Program-made: the position numbers and the translations under genes
NCBI RefSeq assembly: GCF_000427905.1
Contig: NZ_KE386604.1
Location: forward strand, 548,648-612,647
Direction: 5' to 3'
DNA from: Thermocrispum agreste DSM 44070
Lineage (GTDB): Bacteria; Actinomycetota; Actinomycetes; Mycobacteriales; Pseudonocardiaceae
Length of the DNA: 64,000 bases
Notes under the pieces: generated by a model
What the model was told of the DNA's origin: nothing
Database searches by the model: none
Seen by the model: the letters and a program-made list of their open reading frames with translations, nothing else
Part shown: positions 32,935-43,977 of the stretch, in pieces
Layout: each line of letters begins with the position of its first letter
How positions within the stretch are numbered: the stretch's first letter is position 1

Positions 32935-33930
32935 TCATGCTACGGCGCCGACCCCGTCCTGCTGAGGCAGCATCGAGGCCACGTCGACCCGTTCGGACAC
33001 CACGCCTGCCCGGTAGAACAAGTCGGCCGCGCGCTGCAGCCGGACTTCGTTCAGCGACGTGGGGAACGTGCCGAGGGCCACCAGCTGCGTGGTGGTCGGA
33101 TCCACCCCGGTCAGCTCGCTCAGCTCCGCGCGCACGACGGCGCCGTTGGTGGCCAGTTCCTGAGACTTGACGAGCGCACGACGGAACGCCGCATACACCT
33201 CCGGCTGCTGGCGCGCGTGATCATGCGCCGCCACATATGACGAGAGCGGGAAATCGAGCAATGCGCCCCGCGCGGTGTCCATGACGACCTCGGCGCCGTA
33301 CTCCTTCTGGGCCTTGCTGATGTCCGGCTCGGTCATCCAGGCCGCGTCGATCCGCCCGCTGCGCAGCGCCGAGATCTGCTCCGCATAGCGCATTTCGACG
33401 AACGTGATCCGCTCCGGGTCGACGCCCTCGGTGGCCAGCCGCAACCGGGTGGCCAGCTTGCCGAACGGGTGGCCGGGCGCGATGCCGATGACCGGTTTCG
33501 GCCTGCGGGTGGGCGCTTCGTAGTCGCGCCCCGGCAACGCCACCAGCGCCATCGTGTCCGGCCCGCACGCGTAGGCCTCGCCTTGCAGCTCGAACCGGGC
33601 ACCACCCGCGGCCCGGCGCAGCATCACGTAGTTGCTTGCCAGTCCGACGTCCGCGCTGCCGTCCAGAACGGCCCGCAGCACCTCGTCGTCGGTGGCGCTG
33701 TCCACCACCTGGACATCCAGGCCCTCCGCCGCGAAGACTCCGCGCTTCACCCCGAGCCGCAGCGGCACGCTGTCGATGGACGACGTCGCGGCGACACGGA
33801 GAGTGTGCTGCTCGGGCTGATACGGCCGTTCGGGTGAGATCACCGAACACGAGACGGCGAGCAACGCCACGCACAAGCCCGCTCCGATCGCCGGCCACCG
33901 CCGGAGCCGCCGGATGAGCGTCACGTGCAT
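32935..33930 (-). CDS. ABC transporter substrate-binding lipoprotein (SsuA/ThiY/NMT1-like)
   Basis: The 331-residue protein has a lipoprotein signal ending ALLAVSC (Cys28) and a periplasmic-binding fold typical of nitrate/sulfonate/thiamin-precursor transport: SSIDSVPLRLGVKRGVFAAE, GLDVQVVDSATDDEVLRAVL and GSADVGLASNYVMLRR. No permease or ATPase gene is adjacent, so its transporter must be encoded elsewhere or it serves another role. The substrate cannot be told. It belongs to the inserted segment between the XPB gene and its usual neighbour. Confidence 0.82.
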   Translation of the reverse strand: MHVTLIRRLRRWPAIGAGLCVALLAVSCSVISPERPYQPEQHTLRVAATSSIDSVPLRLGVKRGVFAAEGLDVQVVDSATDDEVLRAVLDGSADVGLASNYVMLRRAAGGARFELQGEAYACGPDTMALVALPGRDYEAPTRRPKPVIGIAPGHPFGKLATRLRLATEGVDPERITFVEMRYAEQISALRSGRIDAAWMTEPDISKAQKEYGAEVVMDTARGALLDFPLSSYVAAHDHARQQPEVYAAFRRALVKSQELATNGAVVRAELSELTGVDPTTTQLVALGTFPTSLNEVRLQRAADLFYRAGVVSERVDVASMLPQQDGVGAVA

Positions 33931-34222
33931 CGTCGCCGTCCAAACCCGGGATCGTGCAGGTCTTGGCGGATTCTAGCCAGCTGAGCGGTGGCGAATCAGC
34001 CGCTCATCGGCGGTTCGATCGGGCGAATGATCGGGCAAATCGGACGTCATGCACGGTGCGTCGGCACGCGCGGCTGCACGTGCGGGCTGCTTTCCTCGCC
34101 TTCGTTTGGGCATTACTCTCCAGGCGTTCTCACTCGTTCCCATGAACAACCACAGTGTTCGCGAACCCGTCGGGGGCGCGGGGGATCGCGGAGCGTGACG
34201 AGGCACCACCGAAAGGGGCGTA

Positions 34223-37200
34223 GTGCGGCAGAACGGCCAGGAGGGTGATGCGGTGGCGCGCGCACCCGAACCTGAGCGTGCTGGACGCGATCGGCTGGGC
34301 ACCAAGATCGCACAGATGCGCCGTACCCGCTCCGGGACGCCGTGGCGGCTGCGGAACTGGTCGCTGCGCACCAAGCTGGTTGCGGTCCTGCTCATCCCAA
34401 CGCTGACCGCGCTGGTGCTGATGGGCGTGCACTTCGACAGCAAGCTGCGCGCGGCGAACAGCCTCACCGAGCTGTCGGCGCGGGTGACGGCAGATCGGGC
34501 CATGTCCAACGTGGTGCACGCGCTGCAGCGGGAACGAGATCTCACCGTGCGCTACGTGGCCAACGGGCGCAGGTCCGCCGAGGCCGACGAGATCGCCGAG
34601 CAGCGGCGCCGGGTGAACATCCGGGTCGGCACCTTCAGCCGCGTCTACGCCTCGGTCAAATCGAAGATGGACGACGCGGCCGTGCAGGACCTGGACCGGA
34701 TCCGCCAGGAGCTCAACGGCCTGTCCCGGCTGCGTTACGGTGCCGAGCACGACAAGTACCCGGCGAGCAAGGTGCTGGCCGGCTACAGCGCGTTGATCGC
34801 GGAGATGCTGGCCACCCGCGGGCGCACGGTGACCGCGGTGAGCGAACCGGAGCTGGTGCGGCTGCAGCTGGCCGCCACCGCGGTGAGCCGGATCAAGGAA
34901 CAGCTGTCGATCACCCGCGGCCTGGTCGACGAGGCGCTGGCGGTCGGCAAGCTGTCCGTGGACGCCCGGCGCGAGCTGGCCGGGGCGAACTCCGACCTGG
35001 AGGCATGGCGCAGCGAGTTCGAGACGTTCGCCACCGAAGAGCACAAGCGCATGTATGCCGACAAAGTGACGGGCATGCTGGTCGACCAGCGCAACGAGCT
35101 GCTGGACACGGTGGTGGCGCGCAGCGAGAACGGCCGCTCGCTGCAGGGCATCGACCGCTCCCAGTGGGACACCGCGGCGACCTACACGTCGAACCTGGTC
35201 TTCGAGGTGGAGCAGGCGCTGCAGGCCGAGATGCAGGAACGCACCGACGCGCTGGCCGACGAGGCTCGCACCTCCGCGCTCCGGGACGGCGGCATCGTGC
35301 TCGTGTTGCTCGGCTTCGCCGCACTGCTGGCCGTGGTCATCGGGCGTTCACTGCTCCGCCCGCTGCGCACCCTGCGCAGCACCGCGCTGGAGGTGGCCGA
35401 GTTCCGGCTGCCTGCGGCGGTGCACGGGTTGCTGGCCAGCCCGCGCGGCCCGCGCAAGACCGACGTCGCGCCGGTGCCGGTGGACAGCACGGAAGAGGTC
35501 GGACAGGTGGCGCGGGCGTTCGACGCGGTGCACGCCGAAGCCGTACGGCTGGCCGCCGAGCAGGCCGAGCTCCGGCAGAACGTCAACGCCATGTTCCTCA
35601 ACCTGGCCCGCCGCGGGCAGGAGCTGGCCGAGCGGCAGCTGGACGTGCTGGACGGCATGGAAGCCGACGAGCAGGACCCGGACCGGCTGGAGAAGCTGTT
35701 CGAGCTGGATCACCTGGCCACCAGGTCGCGCCGGGTGGCGGAGAACCTGCTGGTGCTCACCGGCAACGACTTCGCCAGGATGCTGCCGGGCGCGATCCCC
35801 GCGTCCGAGGTGATGGCCGCCTCGCTGTCGGAGATCGAGCACTACCAACGCGTCCAGCTGTCCACCATCCCGGAGATCGCGGTGCGCGGCGACGTGGTCG
35901 GCGACGTGGTGCACGTGATCTCCGAGTTGCTGGAGAACGCCACCAACGAGTCCGGAGATGAACCGGTGTCGGTGGTCAGCTCGATCACCCGGGACGGCGC
36001 CTGGATGGTGGAGATCACCGACCGCGGCGAGGGCATGTCCGACGAGGAGCTCGAGCGGGCCAACGCCCGGCTGGCCAACCCGCCGGAGATCGACGTGGAG
36101 GCGTCCCGTCGGATGGGGCTGTACGTGGTGGCCCGCCTCGCTCGCCGCAACGGGCTGGAAGTGCGGTTGCGGCACGCGCCGACCGGCGGCCTGACCGCCG
36201 TGGTGGTGGTGCCTGCGCGGTTGATCAGCGAGGTGCCGCCCAGCGGCACCCGGCGCCGCGACGAGGACGATCCGAACCGACCGCTGGACTGGCTGGAGAC
36301 GGCGTCGCGCAGGCAGGCCGTGCGGGAGGCGCACACCGCGCAGATGCGGGACTCGTCCCGTGCGGTGCGGGACACCTCCGGACCGGTGCGGGATGCGTCT
36401 GCGCCGCCGCGGGTCGCGCCGATCGAACAGCGGCCCAGCCCGAAGCTGGTGCAGGACAGCCCGCTGGAGGAGGACGGCCCCACCGAACGCATGCCCGCGT
36501 ACCGGGACCTGCTCACCAAGTGGTTCGAGCAGGTGCAATCCGGGCTGCGCGAACGGGCACGTGACGCGGACGACGGGGACGACTCCGTGGACGAGAATCA
36601 GCTGGGCGTGCTCGCCGAGCCGGACCTGGCCACCCCGGGCAAGCAGGCAGAACGCCGTGGCGAACCCACCCGGCCGCCATCGCCGGAACCGCCGACCAAG
36701 CCCGGGTACCATCCGGTGCGGCTGCCCTCCGGCGGTGAGGTCACCGAGCAGGACGACGCCGGCTCGGACGCGGGGACCCGTCGGCAGGACATCGACGATC
36801 GGCTGGCCGGGCGACCGTCTGGCGGGCCGGAACTGGACGCGCGCACGGTCCGCATGACGCGGCGGCAACACGCGGCAATCGAAGTGAGCGCGCAGCTCGC
36901 GGAACAGCGAGCGGCGGCGGGGCGAACCCACGCCGAGTCCGACCGCGTCTCTCATGACGGGCGGGACAACGGGCCGAACGGCGCCGGGCACACCCACCAC
37001 GGTGACCGTTCGCAGCAGTCGGCCGGGGACCAGGCGGCCGACGGTGCGCTCCGGGCGGGCGGCGACCCCGATCGGACGACGTCCGCGACGGTGCGTAATC
37101 GGCCGATCTCCCGTGCTCCGGACGCGGTACGCGTCCGCATGAAAAGTCTGGCCGAAGGTCGCCGAAGGGCTCGACAGGCCGGGCGCGACGAATACCCTGA

Positions 37201-37288
37201 GTCGGGACGTTCAGCGACCGCCGGATCCCCGCGGCACCAGTGGCCGGCGAACGGCGCAGGAACGGGAGGCGAGAAGGAGGGTCAGTGA
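34223..37288 (+). CDS. cvnA: Conservon sensor kinase-like protein CvnA
   Basis: The 1021-residue protein has membrane helices at about 51-69 and 353-373 flanking an extracytoplasmic nitrate-sensor-like (NIT) domain. A HAMP region and a GHKL ATPase domain follow (ELLENATNES at about 568, ITDRGEGMSDEEL, GLYVVARLARRNGLEVRL). A disordered acidic tail of some 320 residues ends the protein. In Streptomyces, CvnA-D form a membrane signalling complex around a small GTPase. The start GTG at 34223 has GAAAGGGG ahead. The stop overlaps the start of cvnB (GTGA). Confidence 0.9.
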   Translation: MRQNGQEGDAVARAPEPERAGRDRLGTKIAQMRRTRSGTPWRLRNWSLRTKLVAVLLIPTLTALVLMGVHFDSKLRAANSLTELSARVTADRAMSNVVHALQRERDLTVRYVANGRRSAEADEIAEQRRRVNIRVGTFSRVYASVKSKMDDAAVQDLDRIRQELNGLSRLRYGAEHDKYPASKVLAGYSALIAEMLATRGRTVTAVSEPELVRLQLAATAVSRIKEQLSITRGLVDEALAVGKLSVDARRELAGANSDLEAWRSEFETFATEEHKRMYADKVTGMLVDQRNELLDTVVARSENGRSLQGIDRSQWDTAATYTSNLVFEVEQALQAEMQERTDALADEARTSALRDGGIVLVLLGFAALLAVVIGRSLLRPLRTLRSTALEVAEFRLPAAVHGLLASPRGPRKTDVAPVPVDSTEEVGQVARAFDAVHAEAVRLAAEQAELRQNVNAMFLNLARRGQELAERQLDVLDGMEADEQDPDRLEKLFELDHLATRSRRVAENLLVLTGNDFARMLPGAIPASEVMAASLSEIEHYQRVQLSTIPEIAVRGDVVGDVVHVISELLENATNESGDEPVSVVSSITRDGAWMVEITDRGEGMSDEELERANARLANPPEIDVEASRRMGLYVVARLARRNGLEVRLRHAPTGGLTAVVVVPARLISEVPPSGTRRRDEDDPNRPLDWLETASRRQAVREAHTAQMRDSSRAVRDTSGPVRDASAPPRVAPIEQRPSPKLVQDSPLEEDGPTERMPAYRDLLTKWFEQVQSGLRERARDADDGDDSVDENQLGVLAEPDLATPGKQAERRGEPTRPPSPEPPTKPGYHPVRLPSGGEVTEQDDAGSDAGTRRQDIDDRLAGRPSGGPELDARTVRMTRRQHAAIEVSAQLAEQRAAAGRTHAESDRVSHDGRDNGPNGAGHTHHGDRSQQSAGDQAADGALRAGGDPDRTTSATVRNRPISRAPDAVRVRMKSLAEGRRRARQAGRDEYPESGRSATAGSPRHQWPANGAGTGGEKEGQ

Positions 37289-37686
37289 CCGCGTCCGCTG
37301 GGCAGGCCGCGGCCGGGTACGGCTGGCTGGTTTCGGATTTCGTCCAGCGGGTCGCAGGAGTCGCTCATGCGGTCATCGTCGCGCCGGACGGGCGCTTGCG
37401 CGCCGGGTCCCCGCGACTGCGGCCGGAGCGGGCCGAGCAGCTGTGCTCGATCGCGGCACGGCTGATGCGGCTGACGGAGGAGGCCGCCACGTCGTTCAAG
37501 GGCGGGGCGGTCGCGCAGACGGTAGTGGAGATGGAGCTCGGGTACCTGTTGCTCACGTCGATCGGCGACGGCTCGGCGCTCGTGGCGCTGGCGTCACCCA
37601 ACTGCGACCTGGGTGACGTGGCCTACGAGATGGCCACGCTGGTGGACCTGATCAACGAGCGGCTCGGCTCCGGGCAGACGTGGTGA
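37285..37686 (+). CDS. cvnB: Roadblock/LC7 protein CvnB
   Basis: The 133-residue protein matches the roadblock/LC7 fold of conservon proteins: GWLVSDFVQRVAGVAHAVIV, APDGRLRAGSPRLRPERAEQ, and TVVEMELGYLLLTSIGDGSA. Such proteins regulate small GTPases. It overlaps both cvnA (start) and cvnC (stop, GTGA) by four bases. Confidence 0.93.
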   Translation: MTASAGQAAAGYGWLVSDFVQRVAGVAHAVIVAPDGRLRAGSPRLRPERAEQLCSIAARLMRLTEEAATSFKGGAVAQTVVEMELGYLLLTSIGDGSALVALASPNCDLGDVAYEMATLVDLINERLGSGQTW

Positions 37687-38096
37687 GGAGCGTGACGCGG
37701 ATGGACGGACCGACCAGGTATCCGGTTGCCGGTGCCGCCGGGGCCCCTGCCCAGCGGCATGTGTCGCTGGCCAGGCCGTACGCCCGCACCGGTGGCAGGA
37801 CCAGGCCTGGCCAGGATCTGTCCCTGGAAGCGCTGGTCACCACGAGCGAGCAGGGCCGCAGGTACGAGGGTGCGCGGACCGAGGAGCACCGCAGGATCTG
37901 CGATTTCTGCACCTCCGCGCGCACCCTGGCGGACATCGTGGCCGAGCTGCAGCTGCCGCTCGGCGTGGTCAAGGTGATCGTGGCCGACATGGCCGCCGAA
38001 GGGCTGGTACTGGTGCATCAGCCCGGCCTGGCGTTCGGTGACCGCTCCTCCCGCGAGTTCATGCAGCGGCTGCTCACCAGCTTGCACGCGCTGTAG
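37683..38096 (+). CDS. cvnC: DUF742 protein CvnC
   Basis: The 137-residue protein has the DUF742 winged-helix core (RRICDFCTSARTLADIVAEL, QLPLGVVKVIVADMAAEGLV). An ATG at 37701 (MDGPTRYPV) is an alternative start. The conservon normally continues with a GTPase gene (cvnD); here the next gene is on the opposite strand, so the cluster stops at cvnC. Confidence 0.92.
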   Translation: MRSVTRMDGPTRYPVAGAAGAPAQRHVSLARPYARTGGRTRPGQDLSLEALVTTSEQGRRYEGARTEEHRRICDFCTSARTLADIVAELQLPLGVVKVIVADMAAEGLVLVHQPGLAFGDRSSREFMQRLLTSLHAL

Positions 38097-38165
38097 GGCG
38101 GGCTTCCGGGAGCCGAACCCGGACACCGGCGTGCGGGACCAGCTTGCACGCGCTGTGGGGCGGGC
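38079..38165. repeat. 62-bp duplication spanning the end of cvnC
   Basis: AGCTTGCACGCGCTGT followed by GGGCGGGC occurs at 38079, where it includes the cvnC stop, and again at 38141. The unit is 62 bp, so the last codons of cvnC are repeated in the spacer. Confidence 0.8.
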
Positions 38166-38244
38166 CGTCGCCGGCAATGCGCAGCCGTGCGCGAATTCGT
38201 TGCCGCCGGGCCGGCGATGCAGTGCTCCTTTCCTGGTACGAGTG

Positions 38245-40524
38245 TCAGTCCACGTATGCGGCTGACGTGATGCGGTGCAACGGATACCGGTCGTTGTCCG
38301 CGCCGTCGAGGATTCCGGCGCTGACCCGCACCGGGGTGACCACCCGCTGGGCAGCGGTTCCGTTGGCATCGACGTAACCGATCCACACCTGCCTGCCGGA
38401 GCGGACCGCCTCGGTGAGCAGCTGAACGGTCGCCGACGTGTCCCCGGTACCGCCCGCGTTGCGAACTCCCTCGCTGCGCCGCGCCGCGGCGGCAGCGTCC
38501 CCGGCACGCATGCGCGCCACCACCTCGGCGGCTTGTTCCTCGGACAGCGGGCGCGCCGCCGGGGCCCGCCTGCCGGGGTTGCGCGGCGGTGCCACCCGGC
38601 GACCACGCGGGGCCAGGTCGACGACCTGGCCGTCCACGCCTTCCGCCGCCGGGGAGAAGCCCGCGGCGCGCAGCCCGTCCAGCACTTCGGCCAGCGGCAG
38701 CGGGCTGACCAGCACCGTGGGGGCGATCCGGCGCAGCTGCAGGTCCTCGGCGGCCGGATGCGACACCACTTCGGCGATCAGCACCTCGTCGTCGCTGCGC
38801 AGGAACGAGGACGCCGCCCCACCGCGAAGCCTGCCGTGGCGGCGGGCGACGTCGTCGATCAAGTACGTCAGCGACTGTGGCACCGGAGTCCGCGAGCGCT
38901 TCCGGAAGAACTCGTGCAGCTCGCCCGCGGTGCGGCCGCTGTCCAGGGCGCGGCGCACGGACTGCTCGCTGATCCGGTACACCGTGGCGTGCCCGGCCGA
39001 TTCGATGTCGGCGATCGCGGCCATCTCGTCGGCCAACGCCGGTTCGAGCGGGCCGGGCGCCACCACGGTGAGGTCGGCTTGCACCAGCACGTGGTCGACC
39101 GGCTCGGGAAGCGCTTGCGTCATGGCCACGGTGGCCCGCCGCCGGACGTCCTCGAGTGATTCGCCCTGCTCCGGCTCGGCCAGCAGTGCGCGCGTGGCCG
39201 AGGACACCGCGCCGAGCGCGGTCACGCCGAGGGCCGCGGCTTCCGCCAGGATCCAGCGGGCCGCGTCGTCGCGAAGCCTGCCGCCGCGCCGAGGATTCCG
39301 CCACGCCAGCAGGGCGATCAGCTCGGCGTCGTCCACGATCCCGGTTCCTGGCGGCAGGTCGGCCAGCGCCCGCAGCACCCTGCGCCGCACCGACGGCGCG
39401 GTCGGCCGGTGCAGCCGGTCGGACAGCGGTGCGGGAGCATCGCCCCGCCGCGCCGGGTTCGCGCCGTCGGACGTGGCGTCCGGCCGGTCGTGCGCCAGGC
39501 CCGGCATCCGGGGCATGTCCAGCCATGCGGCGGCCAGGGTGGTCCACCGCGCGGCCGGTCCGACCGCCAGCCAGCTGTCGGCCAGCGTCGTGGGCACGAA
39601 CTCCGGGGTGGTCGAGCCGCTGTCGGCCACCAGGCCCGCGGCGAGCAGCACCTCCACCAGCAGCACCGCGCGCGGCTCGTCGACCTCCAGCTCGCGGCAC
39701 ACCCGGCGCACCTCGCGCACGCCGAGCCCGCCCGCCTTGAGCACCGGTGGCGGATTCTGCGACCACGACGCCAGCAGCGCGCCGACCTGGCGGCACAACT
39801 CCATCGCCTCGCCCGCGGCGGTGCGGTCGACCGACTCCTGGCCGAACGACCGGGTGCGGACTTCGGGTTCGCGCAGCGTCTCCTCGGTGAAGGCACGTCC
39901 GCCACGCAAGTACAAGCCGATCTCGCGCGGCAACTCGACCGTCTGCGTGTCGCGGCGGATCAGCAGACCGCGGGCGAGCAGGCGCTGCACCGGTGTGCGG
40001 GCGGAGTCCAGGTCGACGTCCACGGCGGCGTCGCGGGTGCGGCCGATGGGCGGGCCGGACGCCAGCTTGTCCAGCACCTTCCGCTCGTCGTCGGGCAGCC
40101 CGGTGAGCAATTCCGCCACGTCCTGGCCGGCCAGGGCAGGCAGGCTGCGCCCCAGCCCGGCGGGGAACGGCCCGAGGGCCTCGCGGACGGCCGGAAGCGT
40201 GCTGACCCCTTCGTCGGCCGACCAGCACAGGGCCAGCCGTTCCAGCGCGGCCAGATCGTCGGCCGCGTCGACGCCGAGCAGGTCGTCCACCGCGGTCTTG
40301 GCAACCGGCTCGGTGTCCGCGCCCAACAGCAGCAACGCCTCCGCGACGGCCAGCTGGCGCGCGTTGAGCTGCTCGCACGCCCTGGCCACCGATCCGGCGG
40401 TGGCGGCCCGCCTGGCCAGCACCTCGGTGTCGGCGGGCGGCGGGGTCGCCAGGTCGCGCCGAGCCATGAGCAGCGCGGCGAGCTGCTCGTCGGAGGCGGA
40501 ACGCAAGACGTCGGCAAGCATCAT
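38245..40524 (-). CDS. Helicase-associated WYL-domain protein (Rv0862c-like)
   Basis: The 759-residue protein has a long helical N-terminal part resembling the XPB/Ssl2-like helicase-associated region (LADVLRSASDEQLAALLMAR; DHVLVQADLTVVAPGPLEPA). It ends in a WYL-like module (GRQVWIGYVDANGTAAQRVV, TPVRVSAGILDGADNDRYPL). It lacks Walker motifs and so is not itself a helicase. In mycobacteria the homolog is next to the XPB gene, suggesting joint work in DNA repair. Adjacent ATGs at 40524 and 40521 are both possible starts. Confidence 0.85.
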   Translation of the reverse strand: MMLADVLRSASDEQLAALLMARRDLATPPPADTEVLARRAATAGSVARACEQLNARQLAVAEALLLLGADTEPVAKTAVDDLLGVDAADDLAALERLALCWSADEGVSTLPAVREALGPFPAGLGRSLPALAGQDVAELLTGLPDDERKVLDKLASGPPIGRTRDAAVDVDLDSARTPVQRLLARGLLIRRDTQTVELPREIGLYLRGGRAFTEETLREPEVRTRSFGQESVDRTAAGEAMELCRQVGALLASWSQNPPPVLKAGGLGVREVRRVCRELEVDEPRAVLLVEVLLAAGLVADSGSTTPEFVPTTLADSWLAVGPAARWTTLAAAWLDMPRMPGLAHDRPDATSDGANPARRGDAPAPLSDRLHRPTAPSVRRRVLRALADLPPGTGIVDDAELIALLAWRNPRRGGRLRDDAARWILAEAAALGVTALGAVSSATRALLAEPEQGESLEDVRRRATVAMTQALPEPVDHVLVQADLTVVAPGPLEPALADEMAAIADIESAGHATVYRISEQSVRRALDSGRTAGELHEFFRKRSRTPVPQSLTYLIDDVARRHGRLRGGAASSFLRSDDEVLIAEVVSHPAAEDLQLRRIAPTVLVSPLPLAEVLDGLRAAGFSPAAEGVDGQVVDLAPRGRRVAPPRNPGRRAPAARPLSEEQAAEVVARMRAGDAAAAARRSEGVRNAGGTGDTSATVQLLTEAVRSGRQVWIGYVDANGTAAQRVVTPVRVSAGILDGADNDRYPLHRITSAAYVD

Positions 40525-40665
40525 GGCCACAATACGGAAGACGCCGTGCGACGCGTCACGACCAGGTGACCGGCCGGTATGCGCAGGCCGGGCGGTGGAA
40601 ACGCACCCGCATGCCTTAGGCTGTCGAACGCCGGTGAGATGTCGGTGTGGACAGCGGAGGATGAC

Positions 40666-40857
40666 GTGGCTGGCGGCAAGAAGCTGAAGAAGGAGCGCAT
40701 CGATCCGTCCTGGCCCCAGGTGCCCGACGGCGGGATCCCGGTGAGCGAGCTGGCCGCGGACCGGCAGGGGTCGCTGTCGCCGTTCGGCGAGGTCAGCTTC
40801 CCGCAGGAGCGGGTGCCGTACGAGCATCCGGAGACCGAGATCAACAAGACTCCGTGA
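40666..40857 (+). CDS. Small conserved protein (Rv0863-like)
   Basis: A GTG at 40666 preceded by GCGGAGGATGAC opens VAGGKKLKKERIDPSWPQVP. The 63-residue product is hydrophilic and proline-rich and ends EHPETEINKTP. It is divergent from the helicase-associated gene as in mycobacteria. Function is unknown. Confidence 0.75.
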   Translation: MAGGKKLKKERIDPSWPQVPDGGIPVSELAADRQGSLSPFGEVSFPQERVPYEHPETEINKTP

Positions 40858-40916
40858 TCCGCTCCGGCCGCCCTCGCGACTGACGACGTTCGACGATTTC
40901 GACTGCGGAGTGTTCC

Positions 40917-42311
<1,395 letters not shown>

Positions 42312-42425
42312 TCCGGCACGTCGCACGCCGGTGCCTGCCGCCGCAACCGGTCGTCGGCGGTCACGGCCCCGGTGCCGCACGATCTGGTGGCAGCCGGTCC
42401 GGGTGACCGGCAGTAGCCTGCATAT

Positions 42426-42896
42426 GTGAGCGAGTTGAGTCACCTCGACGCGTCCGGCGCGGCCCGCATGGTCGACGTCTCCGAGAAGGCCGCGACCACC
42501 CGCACGGCAGTGGCGACCGGTGTGGTGCGGACGACGCCCGAGGTCATCGGGCTGATCAGCGAAGGCGGGCTGCCCAAGGGGGACGCCCTGGCGACCGCGC
42601 GGGTGGCAGGCATCATGGCCGCGAAACGCACCCCGGAGCTGATCCCGTTGTGCCACCCGTTGGCCATCTCCGGCGTCAAGGTCGACTTCGAGCTGGCCGA
42701 GTCGGAGGTGCGGATCACCGCCACCGTGCGCACGACGGATCGCACCGGGGTGGAGATGGAGGCGTTGACCGCGGTCGCGGTGGCCGGTTTGACGGTGCAC
42801 GACATGATCAAGGCCGTCGATCCCGCCGCCACCCTCGACGCGGTGCGGCTGGAACGCAAAGAAGGCGGAAAACGGGGGGTATGGACCCGTGACTGA
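42426..42896 (+). CDS. moaC: Cyclic pyranopterin monophosphate synthase MoaC
   Basis: MoaC completes cPMP formation after MoaA. The 156-residue protein begins [20 protein letters not shown] and has the active-site segments [15 protein letters not shown] and [20 protein letters not shown], then DMIKAVD. The GTG at 42426 is the only start near the family N terminus. Its end overlaps the next gene by eight bases. Confidence 0.96.
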   Translation: MSELSHLDASGAARMVDVSEKAATTRTAVATGVVRTTPEVIGLISEGGLPKGDALATARVAGIMAAKRTPELIPLCHPLAISGVKVDFELAESEVRITATVRTTDRTGVEMEALTAVAVAGLTVHDMIKAVDPAATLDAVRLERKEGGKRGVWTRD

Positions 42897-43923
42897 CCAG
42901 CAAGCTCGGCACGCCAGGAACGGTCAGCGGCGGACCGCGCGGGTGGTGGTGGCGTCGAACCGCGCCGCCGCCGGGATCTACCCGGATCGCACCGGGCCGA
43001 TCATCGCGCAGTGGCTGGCCGCCCGCGGCTTCGCCGTGGAGGGCCCGGTGGTCGTTCCGGACGGGGACCCGGTCGGTGCCACGCTGCAGGACGCCGCCGA
43101 AAAGGGACTGGACCTGGTGATCACGACCGGTGGGACCGGGATCTCGCCGACGGACCGCACGCCGGAAGTCACCGCCGAGGTCGTCGACTACCACGTGCCC
43201 GGGTTGGCCGATGCCATCCGCCGCGCAGGCCTGCCCCATGTGCCGACCGCGGTGCTGTCCCGGGGAACGGTGGGGGTCGCCGGGCGGACGCTGATCGTGA
43301 ACCTGCCCGGGTCACGCGGCGGCGTGATGGACGGCCTCGGGGTTCTCGAGGGGGTTCTCGACCACGCGCTCTCGCAGATCGCGGGCGGAGACCACGAACG
43401 AGCGGGCGAGCAGGACGCCTCGGCCGCCGCTGCAGTGAAGGAGCAGGCCATGTCCAGCAAGACCGCCGCCGGTACCGGTGGCGAATCCGGCGAGCGGGCC
43501 GTTCGGGTCGTGCTTGCCGAGATCACCGAGGAGAAGCTGGACGTCGCGGAGCACGAACGGCTGGTCGCCGACGAAGCGGCTGGTGCCGTGGTGTCGTTCG
43601 CGGGTGTGGTGCGCAATCACGACGGTGGCCGGTCGGTGGCCGCCCTGCACTACGAGGGGCACCCCACCGCGAAGGACGTCTTGCGGTCGGTGGTCTCCGA
43701 GGTGGCCGAGCGGCATCCGCAGATGCGGGCCGTGGCGATCAGCCACCGGATCGGCGACCTCGGCATCGGGGACGTGGCGCTGGCCTGCGCGGTGTCGGCG
43801 CCGCATCGGCGGGAGGCTTTCGCCGCGTGCGCGGACCTGGTCGACACGGCGAAGGCGCGACTGCCGATCTGGAAGCACCAGCGCTTCACCGACGGCACCG
43901 ACGAGTGGGTCAACTCGCCGTGA
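42889..43923 (+). CDS. Fused Mog/MoaB-MoaE molybdopterin protein
   Basis: One uninterrupted frame of 344 residues encodes two Moco proteins. Residues 17-165 are Mog/MoaB-like ([55 protein letters not shown]), the molybdopterin adenylyltransferase type. Residues about 205-344 are MoaE ([62 protein letters not shown]), the large subunit of molybdopterin synthase. An internal ATG at 43451 with AAGGAG ahead could also release free MoaE. Confidence 0.88.
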   Translation: MTDQQARHARNGQRRTARVVVASNRAAAGIYPDRTGPIIAQWLAARGFAVEGPVVVPDGDPVGATLQDAAEKGLDLVITTGGTGISPTDRTPEVTAEVVDYHVPGLADAIRRAGLPHVPTAVLSRGTVGVAGRTLIVNLPGSRGGVMDGLGVLEGVLDHALSQIAGGDHERAGEQDASAAAAVKEQAMSSKTAAGTGGESGERAVRVVLAEITEEKLDVAEHERLVADEAAGAVVSFAGVVRNHDGGRSVAALHYEGHPTAKDVLRSVVSEVAERHPQMRAVAISHRIGDLGIGDVALACAVSAPHRREAFAACADLVDTAKARLPIWKHQRFTDGTDEWVNSP

Positions 43924-43951
43924 CAGTGGCAGCTCCGGTGGCCTCCGCGGC

Positions 43952-43977
43952 AGTTGTCCACAGGCCTGGGGACAACT
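43952..43977 (+). terminator. Hairpin after the moaC/mog-moaE operon
   Basis: AGTTGTCC pairs with GGACAACT around a ten-base loop, 29 bp past the stop codon. There is no T run, which is common for actinobacterial terminators. Confidence 0.55.
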
